Source: JAFLCA01 sp041907145
GTDB taxonomy: Bacteria > Bdellovibrionota_C > UBA2361 > JAFLCA01
Assembly: GCA_041907145.1 (NCBI GenBank)
Contig: JAYRHW010000122.1
Span: 1-23,330 of the forward strand
Length of the DNA stretch: 23,330 nucleotides
Reading direction: 5' to 3'
The position numbers were made by a program, and so were the translations under genes. The notes under the pieces were generated by a model. That model was not told where the DNA came from. It was given only the letters and a program-made list of their open reading frames with translations, and ran no database searches. This document shows, in pieces, positions 22,996-23,330 of this stretch. Position 1 is the first letter of the stretch. Each line of letters opens with the position of its first letter.

Positions 22996-23330
22996 CTACT
23001 TTCCCGCCTGGTTCAAAGGAAGTAGATCCGGCCAGGGTATTGTGGGGTCTGGGAAGTCGCATGCAGGCCAAAAGGGGCTCGCGTCAGGACAATCCCGATA
23101 GCTCCTTTCACAAGCATTCACGGCTGCCTCATACCGAAGCCCGCACTCTACGTCGTTTTCGAGACACGGCCGCTTACTCTCAAAGAAGCACGCTCCCCAT
23201 TCGGCAGCTGCCGAGAGCATACAATCACATAAGTGCCTTTCGCACTCCGGGTTGCCGACGTTTTGAAGCCTGCCTGGCCTTACCCTTGGAGACGTGTCCG
23301 GACTTGAAAGAGGAGGGAGCGCATCACCCT
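22996..23330 (-). CDS. Cysteine-rich protein, probably exported (C-terminal part, runs off right edge)
   Basis: The frame is open from the right edge to the TAG at 22996, giving at least 111 residues. An internal ATG at 23220 is not a required start, since cysteine-containing sequence continues upstream of it in frame. Nine cysteines fall in about 60 residues (PEC, HLC, DC, GAC, RPC, VEC, NAC, RDC, PAC), spaced along helices as in CERSYRDC. This is the pattern of a disulfide-linked helical hairpin, so the protein is probably periplasmic, secreted or surface-exposed. Before it lies a Pro/Ser/Arg-rich stretch (GDALPPLSSPDTSPRVRPGR), likely a linker. The tail is Pro/Trp-rich (PTIPWPDLLP). The family is not recognised. 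The N-terminus, where a signal peptide would be, is outside the window. Confidence 0.6.
   Translation of the reverse strand, partial: GDALPPLSSPDTSPRVRPGRLQNVGNPECERHLCDCMLSAAAEWGACFFESKRPCLENDVECGLRYEAAVNACERSYRDCPDASPFWPACDFPDPTIPWPDLLPLNQAGK

Noticed and set aside
1..23330. CRISPR array, insertion sequence, integrase or toxin-antitoxin pair
   Set aside because: No regularly spaced repeats, transposase or integrase motifs or recognisable TA genes were found on either strand; the 65-aa gene has no adjacent toxin-like partner of suitable size.

Overview
The window comes from the chromosome of a Gram-negative bacterium. It holds lipoproteins with clear lipoboxes, a LolB-like protein, a glycine-zipper envelope lipoprotein, RapZ, short-form HPF and sigma-54. 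The base composition is moderate. The mix of TPR and LolB-like lipoproteins with very large proteins that I do not recognise fits a deltaproteobacterium in the broad sense (Bdellovibrionota, Myxococcota or a related lineage). That placement is inference; nothing in the window fixes the phylum. I see no IS element, prophage or CRISPR array.

Layout, left to right. Positions 1-670 hold the N-terminus of pdxS (PLP synthase) on the minus strand, tRNA-Glu(CTC) on minus and tRNA-Gln(CTG) on plus. Positions 677-3276 (plus) are a TPR lipoprotein followed by a LolB-like lipoprotein, joined by a one-base stop/start overlap. Facing them, 6505-3345 (minus) is a three-gene operon: an anchored periplasmic protein of unknown role, an ABC ATPase and a 568-aa ABC-2-type permease. 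Diverging from that operon is a GHL10-like glycoside hydrolase family protein without a signal peptide (6621-7736, plus).

Positions 7895-11869 (minus) are the first 'dark' block: a good promoter, a structured leader of about 160 nt, a 65-aa helical protein, a strong hairpin, a 1046-aa orphan protein and an 87-aa Pro-rich protein. Next come trmB (minus) and a methyltransferase-fold protein (plus), whose ATG start codons physically overlap at CATG. The second dark gene is a 1005-aa, mostly helical repeat protein (16640-13623, minus) with faint annexin-like spacing. A glycine-zipper lipoprotein follows on plus.

Positions 21679-17467 (minus) are a housekeeping run: rpoN, hpf, rapZ, metK. The ptsN gene that usually sits between hpf and rapZ is missing. 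At the right end an HxlR-family regulator and a DinB-like protein diverge from a shared promoter. That promoter lies inside a perfect 15-bp inverted repeat, and the DinB-like mRNA looks leaderless. The window closes inside a cysteine-rich, probably exported protein that runs off the right edge.

The best candidates for something undescribed are the two orphan giants with their small neighbours, the structured leader of the 65-aa gene, the HxlR operator/leaderless promoter and the Cys-rich edge protein. No gap between genes exceeds 300 bases; the larger gaps (341-492, 11675-11882, 16641-16892, 21680-21927) are described in the entries next to them.
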